A stretch of DNA of 64,000 nt from positions 716,006-780,005 of the forward strand of contig JACAXG010000028.1 of NCBI GenBank assembly GCA_018881555.1, written 5' to 3'. Of this stretch, positions 45,346-57,783 are shown one piece after another (the first letter of the stretch is position 1; each line of letters starts with the position of its first letter). Origin of the DNA: Amblyornis subalaris (Eukaryota; Chordata; Aves; Passeriformes; Ptilonorhynchidae). A program made the position numbers and the translations under genes. The notes under the pieces are model-generated. The model worked only from the letters and a program-made list of their open reading frames with translations, searched no databases and was not told the origin of the DNA.

Positions 45346-48300
45346 TTCCCCCAGCTGAAGAACCTTAAAACTGAGAAAGCTCTGGTTCCTGTTTTGGGTG
45401 GTTGTTTCTGTTCAGAAGAGCAGGAGATGTCCCCCTGGCAACACACAGCCACATCTAATAACAAAATCAGTGACTGTTCGTGCCCAACACAGCCCCACAC
45501 AAGCGGGCGGTCCCAGTGCCCCGGCTCAAGTGGCCGCAGAGACTGTGACTCCCACGAGGCTGTGCTGTGGTGTCCGAGCGCTCTGCAGAGGGCAAACACT
45601 GCCGGGCACCACTGACCGGGCACTCGGCAGCTCCTGCGCTGGTCCCAGTGCCACCAGCTCCCGTGGGAGCCCCAGTGCGTCCGTCCCCACCGCCACTCCT
45701 CAGCCCCTCTGCTCCGGGTCCTTGCCTCCAACCTGTCCTGCTTNCCTAATCTCTGCCCTCTGTGCAGCCTCTTGGCTGCGTCCGTCCACTCACACACATC
45801 AAAGCAGCCCCAGTTTCCCTGCTCATTCTTAACTTCTCAATACATTTAAAATCGGAATTAATTAGAGGGATCAAAGGCCCCTTTTCCCTGTCCCCTGGAG
45901 CCCTCCCTTCCCAGCCTGGCCGTGCCCGGCTGGCTGCACACGGCAGCTATCACCGGATGCAGATGCCGAGGATCAGGAGAGGGAGAGCCAAACCCGAGCG
46001 CTGCTCCTCTGCAGCTCCCTGCGCGGCTGCACTAATCGCTCAGGAGACGGTGCTGAGTTTGTGGAATTGGCTGGCGGTGGCACCGTGGTTGACTTTATCC
46101 CTGGATCCTGCCTGTCTTTGAGTCATCTTCGTCGTGAGTCACCAGCAGCCGCTAATCCCTCGGAGATAACGGCCCCATCCAGCCCTCTCCGCGCAGGTAC
46201 CGCTGCCGCTGCGCTCGCTCTTCCAACAGGGAATAAATCCGTGCGAGCTGAGGTTGTGGTGGGAGCACTCCAGGACACGCTGCGGCGTGGCTTGTCGCGC
46301 CAGCCCCGTGTCACCTCGGGGAGCCAGCCCCACCAGGGCCGGGGCTCTCGGCCACCCCTGCTCAGCAGGCTCAGGGGCTCCTGCCTCCCCAGAACCATTT
46401 ACCCCGTGGGCAAACACCGCCTGTTCCTCATCTCCCCCAAGGCACTGGGGGTCTCCTCTCTCCCCCAGCACAGCTCTGCACCCCCAGAAGCAGGACCAGA
46501 CCCCCTGTGTGTGGTACACTGCCCTCAGCAAGGGTGAACTGAATTCCAGCATTATTTGCGTCCTTCATTTTAAAGCCTTCTACGTGTCTGTGGGTAAACT
46601 GTTCCCAGTTTGATTTCTCCCTTTGTTAAAATGTGTGTTTTATCCCCAGCTTAAATCTCTCTGTTACACAACTGCTTATGCCATCCATCACCAGAAACTT
46701 CCCACATGGCGCTTGGAGACCACAATTGAGTGATCTTTAANCCCCTTGACTCACCTCTTCAATCTTTCACCCCATGGCAGATTTCCAGCCCTCAAGCAGC
46801 TCTCGCAGCTCCTGCCAGGACTCTGCAGCTTCTCTACGTTGCTGGCACCAGCACCGGCCCAAGGATGTTACTGNTCTGACTGGTGCTGTGCAGAGAAAAC
46901 ATCCTCTCTGTGGGAATTGCTTTAGGGTTTCCCTGTGGATACCCAGGAACCACATGAGCCACAGCATCACGCTGGGGTTGCGTATGCCTGGTACCTGCCC
47001 CNTACCTCGAGCCTTTCCAGAGTGCCCCATCTCTGGGACGTGCTTGCTTTTGCCCACCACTCTCTCCTGGCTGTGTCATCACCCTTTGCTACACCCACTG
47101 TGAGCTCAGCCTGCAAGGCAGCGCCCAACCCCTGAGGAACACTTTTTGCTTCCCTCTGTTGTATTTCTTTTTGGTACCTGCAGTGATTCACAAAGCCTCT
47201 GCTGTTTCCAGAAGCAGCATCCCTCTTCCCGACATCACCTAAGCCCCAGAAGCAGGAGGAAAGGCCCCATCTTCTCCTGAGATGAGGCACAGGTGACCAC
47301 TGGGTGCTGCCTGCCCTGATCCAGCCCACCTACATTCCCACAGAACTCACTCTGGCAGTGAGCTCAGCACCCAGAAATACTGTTCTGCTTTTCCCACGTT
47401 TTCCACTCACCCACGGGGTGGGACACCCTGCTCAGGCTCCCTGAGCCCAGCTGGGCTGTGCTGGCCTCACCTGTATTATCAGGGATAATGTTCTCGTCCA
47501 CTGTTGTTCCTCTAACCCAGGGAGTGGAAGCCACATTTGTATGCAGAGTTTGAGAGCAATTAAATTGAATTCTAATTATTGTATATCACAAATTAGCAAT
47601 TTCTACCATGCTAATATTAATTGCTAACACGACGATAAGGCGTATCAGGCAGTCGGGATGGAGCAGGCGTTTGCTTGCTTGGAGAGAAGTGTGAGAGCAG
47701 AAATCCCTGCAGACATGGATATGCCACAGCTGGGAGATGTTCCCGGGCTGGGGACACTGAGGTTTGGCATCAGCCTCCAGCCTTCCCATGGCTGGAGTTC
47801 AGAGCAGGCTGGAGCTGCCAGTGCTCAGGTTGGCTTCCTCAGGAAGGGACACTGTCAAGGGCACACTGAATCGCTGGTGGGTGTGATGAAGATGTGCCTG
47901 GTCCCTTCTCCCCAACTTGGGCAGTTTGGGTGTATCTTGCTGCATTTGTGGAAAATTCAATAGGAAAAGCTAATGACCAGTCAGTTCTTGAGATGCAGGT
48001 CCCTAATCCTTGTCCAGAGCTGCTCTCCCAATACCCTCGGGAGGTTTCTCCTATGGAGAAAGGGAGGTGGCAAGATGGGCATGGGGCAGGAGACCCAATG
48101 CCATCGTGTTTATCACATTCCATGGAGTCACTATAGTGACCTTCACCTCTACCAGGCTGGAATCACAGTTAAAATCCCACTGGGACTGTCGGGATGGGCA
48201 CTGGTGTCTGTGGGAACAGGAGCTGGTGTCTGTGGGGATGGGCACCGGTGTCTGTAGGGGTTGACAAGGACATCCAGCTCCAGCCNGGTGCTGGGACTGA

Positions 48301-49639
48301 CATTCTGGTTTAGCAGGACCAGCTCTGAGCTTGTCACAGACGCTGTGGCAGGTGCTGGCTGTCAGAAAGTCCTCACCCTGTCAGAGGCAGCATGTTCAAC
48401 ATCCTTACATCACACAGGGAAATCCGAGGAGATCAAAGCCGAGGCAGCTGGACNTGCCGCTGTGGAGAGCTAATCAAGGACACAACAACCCCAGCAGCTG
48501 TGGAATGAACCCAGATGGAGCCTTGCAGGGGCCTGTGGGCACAAAGCTGGTGATTTGCAAGGAAACCCTTCCCGAGGAGGTTGCTGTGGGTCCCTCAGTG
48601 CCCCTGGCAGTGGCTGTGCTTGTGGGGGCTTCTGGGAGGGAAGCCAGGAGCACAGGGATGTCTCCCACAGCCGGAGCAGCAGCTGAGATAAGTCCTCGGC
48701 ACGTTTCTGTGCCGGGAGGGAGCAGTGAGGCTGGAGGCAGCTGCAGAGGGCTGTGGTGCTGGGCGGGCTGGTGGCACACGAGCAGAGCTGGGTGAGGCTC
48801 AGCAGGCAGAGGAGGAGCATCGAGCATCCCCCGGGACTGGCATTTCCTCTCACTCATCCCCCGGGACTGGCATTTCCCGAGGGGCCTGTCCTGAGCAGGC
48901 TCTGCTCACCTGCAACCACAGTGATTTAATATCAATGAGGTAATTTTGTCCCAAGGGTTATTTATCTGTCTATTGAAAAACCCCAGTCCTGTGTGAGTCA
49001 CCAGGCTGCACTACAGCCCTGTGATGAATTACACTTGGACACATGCTAAATGACATTTACCAATAAATTTATGCAGATTTCTCCTGTAATCCTTCTCCTC
49101 ATCAAAAGTAGTAATGCTTTCTCTAATGCAAATGCACTGNGAGAGCCTCGCCACATCAAACGGGAGCTGGGCTGAGTAGTTCGGAATTCAGAANGATAAT
49201 CTTCATTGTGCTCATGAATAACCATTTCCTACAGATGAATATTCAACAAAGCCTTGCCAGAGCCTGGCGGCTCCCACCAGAGCCCCCTCTGAGGCCTGTC
49301 CCAGTGCCTGTGTCCAGCGGCTCTGACCAGCCCCGCGGGCAGATTTCACACTCCTTTCCCTCCCTGCTTCCTTGGGTAGCACCAGTTTTATGGGCTCCAC
49401 TGACGGGCTCGGAGTGGGTGCAGAGCAGTGGCAGGTTTGCAGCTCCGTGGGTGCTGTGCTGACCTCTCCTCCCCATCCCACCACCACAACCTCCCCAGCC
49501 TGGCATCCCCAGCCCAGCCTGTGGGCTCCGTGTGGGCTCCATCATGGGGTCACACCATTGTTGAGACCAGGAGAGCTCAGAACCCAGCTCACCCCATGCC
49601 CGTGGCACCCACCCACGCTCTTGACCAACACTTCCCTGG

Positions 49640-49822
49640 CACAGGTTGACCAGGGAAGCTGAGTCTGCCCCATCCCCAGAAGTGCTCCAGACCAGGTTGG
49701 ACAGGGCTTGGAGCAACCTGGGATAGTGGAAGGTGTCTCTGCCCAGGGTAGAGTGTGGAACAAGCTGGGCTTTAAGGTCCCCTCCAACCAAAACCAGTTT
49801 GGGATTCTCTGGTTCTAAGGTC
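49640..49822 (+). mobile_element. CR1 LINE 3' fragment
   Basis: Contains GGTTGGACAGGGCTTGGAGC, GGAAGGTGTCTCTGCCC and GGTCCCCTCCAACCAAAACC; somewhat diverged. Confidence 0.9.
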
Positions 49823-51055
49823 CTGTATTTTCTGAAGACCCTGCAAAAATACGGCAGTGGCTGCTCCTTCAGCTCCTGATCCAGTGGTGTGCTCCTTGTT
49901 TTGTTACAAGGAAAGGCTCTGGCTTCCCAGCTGCTTCTCTGGAGAGGGCAGGAGGCAGGTGGAAAGACTGGGACACCAGGACAGGTTGGCTGCTCAGTGA
50001 CATGCCCAACACCCGGGCGGGAAGCGCTTACCCCATAAGGCTCCAGGCTGTCCCCAGGCTGGGCAGAGCAGGGATCAGTGAACACCCCGGGTGCTGGCGG
50101 GGGGACACTGAACATGCAGAGCCCTTTGCCACGTCTGATCAGTGGGGTTTACATTCTTAATCATTTTAAAGATGATTACATTCCGAGCAGTGATGATCTA
50201 AGCAAACGAACCGCTTGCCCTGCGCGGCTTGGCAGGAAAAGTTGAATTGCTGGAGTTGTGGGCTTTTTCCTTCAATCCAAAATACAGAAAATACGGAAAT
50301 AACTGATTTCTTTCACAGTTGTTTAATATCATTTTCTCTATTCCGGGTTTTATGCCCTGGCTTCCTGGCAGTCTCAGTCAAGCCAGGGCAGGGGCAGCTC
50401 CAGCACTCCAGAGAGTTCCATGCCACCCAGACCAGCAGTGAGGAATGGGAGAAGAGCCAGGAGAGGCTGCAGCTGAGGCTGCTAAAGGGGCTGCCTGGGA
50501 NGTGGGCAGCAGTGCAGGGCACTCGNTCTGTCTCAGCTGAGAGAAACTGCCCCAAAGGCACCTTTTGCAGCCCAGCAGCACCGTCTGCAGCGTTTCCATG
50601 ATCTGGGAGGTTAAAAGGCACTTGAGCCCGAGGTGAGAGCCTCTGGGACACACTCTGAGAATGATTTATGGCTTCTCTTCTCACCCAGAGCCAGCTCAAT
50701 GCCCTTCTTCTACTTCTATTTATTTTTCTTGTTATCACTGTGAAATAAATATGAAGAGGATTAAAATTCAGACTCTCAACCCAGACCTTACTGCTGCAGG
50801 ACCAGCAAAGGGGGAGCTTGGGGCTGTGATTGTACAACCTCCCAAATCGAGAGATGTTTTCACATTACCTGCTCTGCAAGGGAAGTTCCCACCTGCCGTA
50901 ATTGGAGGAAAAATAAGTTTGGAAATGCACAAAAACACCTCAAGAGGACTGAGGGGGTGCTGGGGAGGGCAGCAGTCCAGCAGCTATTTGCCAGGAGCCA
51001 TCCCGGCCACCCTGGTTGTGCCTGGCAGTGATGTGACCAGGCGTCACCAGGGGAG

Positions 51056-51612
51056 AAGCTGCATCCACTGCTGCCATCCTGCATCCACTGCTGCCTTCCT
51101 GCATCCACTGCTGCCNNNNNNNNNNNNNNNNNNNNNNNNNNNNNNNNNNNNNNNNNNNNNNNNNNNNNNNNNNNNNNNNNNNNNNNNNNNNNNNNNNNNN
51201 NNNNNNNNNNNNNNNNNNNNNNNNNNNNNNNNNNNNNNNNNNNNNNNNNNNNNNNNNNNNNNNNNNNNNNNNNNNNNNNNNNNNNNNNNNNNNNNNNNNN
51301 NNNNNNNNNNNNNNNNNNNNNNNNNNNNNNNNNNNNNNNNNNNNNNNNNNNNNNNNNNNNNNNNNNNNNNNNNNNNNNNNTCCTGCATCCACTGCTGCCA
51401 TCCTGCATCCACTGCTGCCTTCCTGCATCCACTGCTTCCTTCCTGCATCCACTGCTTCCTTCCTGCATCCACTGCTGCCATCCTGCATCCACTGCTTCTT
51501 TCCTGCATCCACTGCTTCCTTCCTNCATCCACTGCTGCCATCCTGCATCCGCTGCTGCCATCCGGCATCCACTGCTGCCATCCTGCATCCACGGATGCCC
51601 TCCTGCATCCTC
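51056..51612 (+). repeat. 20-bp minisatellite interrupted by assembly gap
   Basis: Units of TCCTGCATCCACTGCTGCCA and close variants (GCCT, TTCCT, TTCTT endings) are found on both sides of an N run: about three units on the left and eleven to twelve on the right, with degeneration at the right edge. Because 20 is not a multiple of three, all frames stay open, giving long meaningless ORFs. Confidence 0.97.
51116..51380. other. Assembly gap (265 N)
   Basis: Run of 265 N inside the minisatellite. The true copy number of the array is therefore unknown. Confidence 1.
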
Positions 51613-53384
51613 TGGCTACAGTGCCTGGGCAAGGGCTTTCATCCTATAAAGCTCGTGGGGCAGCTCCAGGCATGCTCGACATGGTTTCCCACCATCCCAC
51701 CACCGTCCCGAGGCCCCCAGCAGTGGCTGGAGCCATGGCTCCCATCCGTCCCCTGCCAACTTCACCCGTGCCAGTGCCGCTTCCCTAAGGAAGTTTCTGA
51801 AGATTCAGGCTATGAAATCTTGCCCTTTGTATAAACATTTTAATTACAAGTTTCCGGGACTTCTTTCCTAAGATAAACACATTTTAATTGCAAATTGCTT
51901 CTGCTGTCTTTACCCACCCCCCAACACTGCCTGCAGCTGCTGGGTTTAATATTTAATGAAACTGCCTCTGGGCTGGGCTGGATGCGGCAGCGGGGCTGGG
52001 GGACACTGGAGCACCCTGAGAGTGCCTGAGGTGAGCCAGGGGACAGCCTGGGATGCAGGAGAGGGGCCGCTCCTTCGTCCTGCAGAGCCACCACCGCTGG
52101 GGGTGACCCTGGCTCGAGAAGCTCGTGCTTGGAGCAGAGCAGCTGTGACCTGCGCCCTGCCGAAAGGGACACGGTCACCTGCGGTGAGCACATCCCACCC
52201 AGCAGGTGCCGGGGGGCTCCGGGCAGTTTCTGGGCTTGGCTCCCACGGCAGAGGGTCCGGGCGTGACCGCCTGCCCGTCGCGTCCCAGCAGCCAAGTCAC
52301 GGTGGCACAGCCACAACCGGAGGATCCGCGTCCCCTGTGCCCGTCCCTGGAGCCCCCCGCGACAAGGAAATGCCATCAGCTGTTCATGTGGCACCTCACG
52401 CGCCACCGCTTGTAGGTCAGGTCTCTGGGCACGAGGCACCACGTGTCACCGCCCTGCGAGCTCTGAGCCACCGGAGCTGCGGCCACGGCAGCCGCCCCCG
52501 CTGCAGGTCCTGCGGGGCTGGGGGGTTTGTCGCCCGTGGGGTGGCTGTGTGGCCACTCTGGTGGCGCCCCAGCTGCGGGCGGAGCTGGCAGAGCTCAGGG
52601 AACGTCCGCACGGGGCCCCTCGGTGCTGTGCCGTGGGGGAGCTCGGGCTGTCCCCGATGCCAGCCCCGGGGACAATGCTCTGGCGTGAGTGTCCAGCTGC
52701 CCCCCGCCAGCCTGTGCTGCCCTTCCCCAGGCGCGGCTGTCACCACGGCTGTCACCAGAGCTCCCGGGGAGTTGGCTCTGCCNGTGGAAGGAGGTCCAGC
52801 ACAGGGACACGAAATCAGCCCCACGCAGGTCCCTGGTTTGTTTTAAACCCACTCTGCACTGCCAGAATCTCACAGAGGAAACCAACTGAGTGCTCCCACT
52901 GCTCTGCCTTTTATTCCCTCACTTTTTTTCCCCCTTTTCTCTCTTCAAATCTGCCTTTGAAACCCAAACTTCCTGCAGTTTGAAATGGACAATCAGGCCG
53001 CCCCAGCAGCTGCAGCCCAAGAGCTTCAGCTCTTGGCAGGAGGATCAGAACTACAAAACTATTTCTTTGAGGCAAATTATGCATTCATCCAGCTCATTTG
53101 AAACAAAATATGATTTGCAATTTAACTTTCCATAATGAGCTCCTGCTATTATACCGTTTCCATAATGGCTGGTTTCATTGGAACAGATTGTTGGTGCACA
53201 TGGTTTACAAAACATTTTCAATGCAAGCCCCGTTTTTTCTTATTTTAAATAGCAACAGCTGCTAAGCATGATAATTATTGTATTTCATCAAAATAAACTT
53301 ACCGAGTTGCTTCTTGATGCCACTTGTCACAGTTTTCCAGCGGACCTGCAGGTTACAAAAGAAGCTGAAACTTTAATTCAGCAA

Positions 53385-53680
53385 AGTGAGAGCGGCACCT
53401 CGTCCAATCCCCTGCCACGNGCAGGGACACTTTCCACTATCCCAGGTTGCTCCAAGCCCTGTCCAACCTGGCCTTGGACACTTGCAGGGATGGGGCAGCC
53501 ACAGCTTCTCTGGGCAGCCTGTGCCGGGGCCTGACCACCACAGGGAAGAGTTTTCTCCTAATATCTGATGTAAAGCTACTCTCTGACAGTTTGAAGCCAT
53601 TCCTCCTTGCCCTGTCACTACATGCTCTTGTAAATAATCTCTCTCCCTCTTTCCGGTAGGTTCCCTTTGGGTAATGGCAG
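53385..53680 (-). mobile_element. CR1 LINE 3' fragment with longer 5' part
   Basis: Reverse-oriented copy of the same subtype as the one at 45.05 kb: it shares the ACTTGCAGGGATGG variant (usual ACTTCCAGGGATGG) and CTAATATCTGATGTAAA upstream. Confidence 0.95.
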
Positions 53681-55689
53681 AGTAGGAGCAGGCAATGAGA
53701 AGCTGTGGTAGTTAATTCCTAGCTGCACTTACCTGCATCACTGTTTCCCATGGCGTTCCCAGGGCACCCATCAGGGCTCCCCCAGCTCCAGGGCAGTCCC
53801 AGAGCTGCAGCCACGGGCACAGAGCTCCCATCCCCAAACATGCCCAGCTCCCGCTGGCCTTCTCCAGCACCAGCTCGGGTGGTGAAGGAGGACTTTCTCC
53901 TCTAGTGACTGGAGAGAGGTCAATGGCAGAGGGACAGGAGTTTATTAGTAAAGAGCAGGTGAAAGTCTTATTTGTTGAACATTTTGTGGGGAAATTTTGA
54001 GAGCTGGGTTTAGTGGCCATGGTCGGCCAGAGATTTACGGATGTGCAGGATAACGATGCCAGAGAAGCTATTCCAGCCCCAAGTGAAAGGCTGCCCTTTA
54101 CAGCACCTCAGCCTTTGGATTTAGATGACATATAGTAATGGCACCACAGAAACCATTACTGTCCATCAAGTAAATAATCAACATGCAATATAAACAGCTT
54201 GGCCTTACCCAGACTCTCATGAGCTACAGCAAACGTTAAAAAAAACCCAAAAAATCCAAGCCAGAAAGGACAAAGGATGATGTTGAGGAAGGAACAGCCT
54301 GCAGGAATAGGGCCTGGGGATCTTCCCTTGCAGCAAACCACGGAGAGGGCTGTGTGTTTGTCCCGATCTAGAAGTGGATTTAGGGAAAAAAGGGTGAGAA
54401 GCAGAGCTGTGTGCTGCAGCCAGGACCCAGCTGCCATCTCCCCTCCACGGGCTCCGTGCCAGCAGCAGCTCTCGCAGGCTGACAGCGCTTTGCCGCCGGG
54501 TTTGTCATCACAGCACCAACACAGCAATTAAACCCCTCCCTTGGGAGGCAAACGGGAACGTCAGCCCACGGGGACCGGCAAACCAACGGCCCAGCCGGGA
54601 CTGGGAGGCATTTGCAGTTCCCCCAGCCATAGCTGTGTGCCTCTGCGTCCGCAGGGCNAGACCAGCACCCAGCGGGGCAGCACCAGCACCCGGCCCCGTG
54701 TCCCCGCCATGCCCAGTCCCGTGTCCCCTGCGCTGAGCTGTGAGTGACCCCCCGTGACAGCCAGCGCTGTACCTGACACTGACAGCACAGGTTTGCCGTG
54801 GTGTGGCACGGGATGGATGGACCTTGCTCCTCCTGTCCGTGGGATCGTTCCAAGGGCAAAGACTGAATCACTCGAGGTGTTCTGCTCCGGCCAGACGAGC
54901 CCGCACGCTCGCGCTCATTTTGCCGTGTTTACAGTGCTCCCACGATGATCTAACGCTGCACAAAGCCATTGTAGGATAAATATAGAGCGCTGCAGCACCA
55001 TAAATCAGCCGGCTCAGGAGCAAGGGGCGGATCGGGCTCACGGGTGGGATGTGGGTCCGCTGGCACTGGGAGGAGGAGGAGCGGGTGCACCTGCACATGA
55101 CACCTGGCCCCTTTGTCACCAGCCTGGGCTGTCCTGCCCACGCCGGAGGTGACTAGGGGCACCATCATGGGGTCCCGTGCCCGGCGGGTCGGCGTGGCTG
55201 GCGTCGGAGCGGCGCTGGCAGCCACGCCTGGACCACGGGCTATCAGGCTGTTTATCAAGGTCTGGCGGAAAGAAAACAAGGTAATGGGGCATTTGCTGAT
55301 TCAATTCGTTGAATTTGAACAAATCTTTTTAATCTTCCTCCCCCGAGGATTGGAAAGGTCAGGAAATAGGCAGAATGTGCACTTTCAGGTATTGAAATTA
55401 AACTTGTTAAGAAATCCATATTGATTTGCACTTCTCTGAGAAATATTGAAGCCTCCAGATTTAGCCTGGGTATTGATTTTCTCTTCCAAGGGAAAGACAT
55501 CGGCACAAAGGGAAGATATTACACGTGGCAGTAAACACCTTCAATCACTGCCCGCTCTGCCTCCACGAACACAAACAAACAGCCCCGGCACTGCGGCTCC
55601 GGCTCTGGCTCTGCACCGCAGCGTTCCTGTGCCCGAGGGTGCTCAGCCCTGCCTGGAGAGGGGTCGGTGCCCCACGCCTGACAGGGTTG

Positions 55690-55835
55690 AAGAGGTGCTT
55701 GGGCAGTGCCCTTAGGGCCATGGTTTAGCTTTTGGTCAGCGCCAACCAACCGGTCGGGCAGTTCGAGATAGTCATTGTAGGTCCCTTCCAACTGAACTGT
55801 TCCACTCCATCCTATTCCATGTTTAGCACTGCCAG
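55690..55835 (+). mobile_element. CR1-like tail of a different subtype
   Basis: GGGCCATGGTTTAGCTTTTG, then GTAGGTCCCTTCCAACTGAA and TTCCACTCCATCCTATTCCA. The layout resembles another avian CR1-type 3' end with a TATTC-like tail. Assignment is from general resemblance only. Confidence 0.55.
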
Positions 55836-55989
55836 CCCTTTCGCTGCTCTGTTTTTAAATATTGCCCTAAGATGGGGGTGCAACTCTTCCTTGACTGTTT
55901 TTAACACATGCAATCAGCAACTACGGCAATTAAGAGGCCTAATTAGCATCTGAATCAGCCTTCTCCAACAATCCCCTTTGCAAGAGTAG

Positions 55990-56222
55990 CAAATACCGGT
56001 GAGGGAGTTGAAATTCCACCCTGTGAGGGTGGGGAGGCCCTGGCACAGGGTGCTCAGAGAAGCTGTGGCTGCCCCATCCCTGGAAGTGTCCCAGGCCGGG
56101 TTGGACGGGGCTTGGAGCAACCTGGGATAGTGGAAGGTGTCCCTGCCCATGGCAGGGGGTTGGAATGAGAGGGGCTTTAAGGTCCCGTCCAATCCAAAGC
56201 ATTCTGTAATTCTGTGAAGAAT
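55990..56222 (+). mobile_element. CR1 LINE 3' fragment
   Basis: Contains GAGGCCCTGGCACAGGGTGC, GGAGCAACCTGGGATAG, GGAAGGTGTCCCTGCCCATG and the end CATTCTGTAATTCTGTGAA. It lies directly after another CR1-like tail. Confidence 0.95.
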
Positions 56223-56764
56223 GTGCCTGCAGCCCCGTGCCGAGGGACAGGCAGCCCTTGCTGAGGCTGTTTGTGGAGCTCCAGGAAGGATTTCACTCTG
56301 GCAGAGCTCCTGTGCCAGGTTTCTCACAGTGACCTGCCCATTACTCCCAGGAAGGGTTAGGATGTGCCCTGTGAGCAGCCACGCCCTGACTTTGTGCAGC
56401 AGAGCCGGGGCGGGGCTGCTCAGGCTCACACACTGCACACCAGATGTTCCCCTTCTGCCGAGAGAGGAGTAAACGAGAGCCCCGCTGGCCCCACATCACC
56501 CCCGGGGACCCTGTGGGAATCTGTCACTTCTGTCAGAAGGTTAAATAAGATTTCAATTAAGTGACACATCATCACAGACCGGCTGCTTCAAATCTGCCTC
56601 CNTTTAGACGAGCTCTGCTCCAGCGGGAGAGTTTAAAGCCAAACCTCTGGCTGCTCACACACTCCCTGGCATTCCCGGACTGACCTCCCTCCCCCCTGCC
56701 GGCCACAGTGCGCGGTTCCAGTGCCCACAGCAGGGTCAGTGCAACCTATTCAGCCAAGGAACTT

Positions 56765-57783
56765 GCCAAACTGGACGATTTTATTGTTTTTCTCATGGAT
56801 CTCCCAGCCATTAGGGAATCACACCCCACCCGCACGCGGCCGCAGCCGCTCCCGCAGCACCACGGTCGCGCGTTGCCCCCTCGGCTGTGCCCAGACAGTC
56901 ACCTCTGACTGCGTGTGGATCAACTGCAGGGAAAGAATTCATTTTCTGGCAACATTAGAGGTGAATTAAACGCTGGATACTTGCTACCAGTCACTGGAGT
57001 AATTCTGCTCCTGAGTCCTTTCATGGCCTGAATGTATGGAAGGAGGGAGGGAAGGTGGGAGAGGTGGGAGGGAGAGACGGAGGGAGGGAGGGAGAGAGGG
57101 AGGGAGGGAGGGAAGAAGGAAGGAAGGAAGGAAGGAAGGAAGGAAGGACGGACGGACGGAAGGAAGGAAGGAAGGAAGGAAATAAGCCCTTTCGAGACCA
57201 CAGAAAATTGCAAAAGGATGTTTCTTCCAACCCGACATGACAAAATTGAATTCCAAGCTATTTAATGCATGCACGAAACGCCATAGAGGAACCCAGCCCG
57301 AGCACTCCATCCAGCACAACAGGGAAAGGGGTTCAGAACACAAGCATCGCTCCGGCACTAGCTCAGTGCTTCCAGCTCCGGACTTCCAGGCGATTCCACT
57401 TAAATGTAACTACGGGTTAAGGGTTCTCATGGACAGGGCTATCGCCAGCATTTCCATGGACACACAGCTACGGGAACACCGCGGTTATGATCACACGAAC
57501 GATGGAGCCCTCGGGAAGCCGCTGTCCCGGGGGGTCGGAGCCCCGCTCAGTCCGCGGGGAGCCAGGGCCGGGGTCCCAGCGCGGCCCCGTCCCCTCCCCG
57601 CCGGGGTCCCGCTCCCGCCGCGGGCGCAGCTGCCTGGCCCGGCCAGTGGCATTTCAGGAGTGAAAAACCAGCCCCGCGGGTGGGGGCACAGGGAGCCTCT
57701 GGGTTTGTCCTTAAAAACGGGGTTTCACAGGTTACACCGTCACGGGGGTGATGCCATGCAGCCTGCCCACGGCCCAGCCCGCC
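56765..57783 (-). other. CACNG3: CACNG3 3' UTR (predicted)
   Basis: About 1 kb from the stop codon to an AATAAA on the minus strand at 56780-56785. It would contain the polypurine/polypyrimidine microsatellite. The extent is inferred from the hexamer alone, and the true UTR could be shorter or longer. Confidence 0.4.
57037..57182. repeat. Polypurine GGAA/GGGA microsatellite
   Basis: About 145 bp of GGGA, GGAA and GGAC units on the plus strand (TTCC/TCCC on the minus). It includes a pure GGAA block, three GGAC units and a further GGAA block. If the CACNG3 3' UTR call is right, it would be transcribed as a polypyrimidine tract. Confidence 0.95.

Larger units (their letters stand above)
41567..51060. 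other. Intergenic region between RBBP6 and CACNG3, part 1
   Basis: No gene recognised. It holds four CR1 fragments, a 26-bp triplication, short tandem repeats (48200-48260; a 27-bp repeat pair at about 48827-48880) and AT-rich islands near 44830-44880, 47520-47640 and 49000-49140. Confidence 0.65.
51613..56764. other. Intergenic region between RBBP6 and CACNG3, part 2
   Basis: No gene recognised. GC- and CpG-rich at about 51.96-52.75 kb, AT-rich at about 53.08-53.35 kb and 55.27-55.52 kb, with CR1 fragments listed separately. Confidence 0.65.

Noticed and set aside
51056..51612. CRISPR-like array
   Set aside because: Units are directly adjacent with no spacers, in a vertebrate genome; it is a minisatellite.
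50661..51788. Long open frames on both strands across the minisatellite
   Set aside because: They are produced by a 20-bp repeat and an N run read in three phases; no start context, splice sites or protein similarity support a gene.
51956..52846. 296-residue plus-strand frame
   Set aside because: GC-rich, low-complexity translation with no domain, no conserved splice structure and an N-caused unknown residue.
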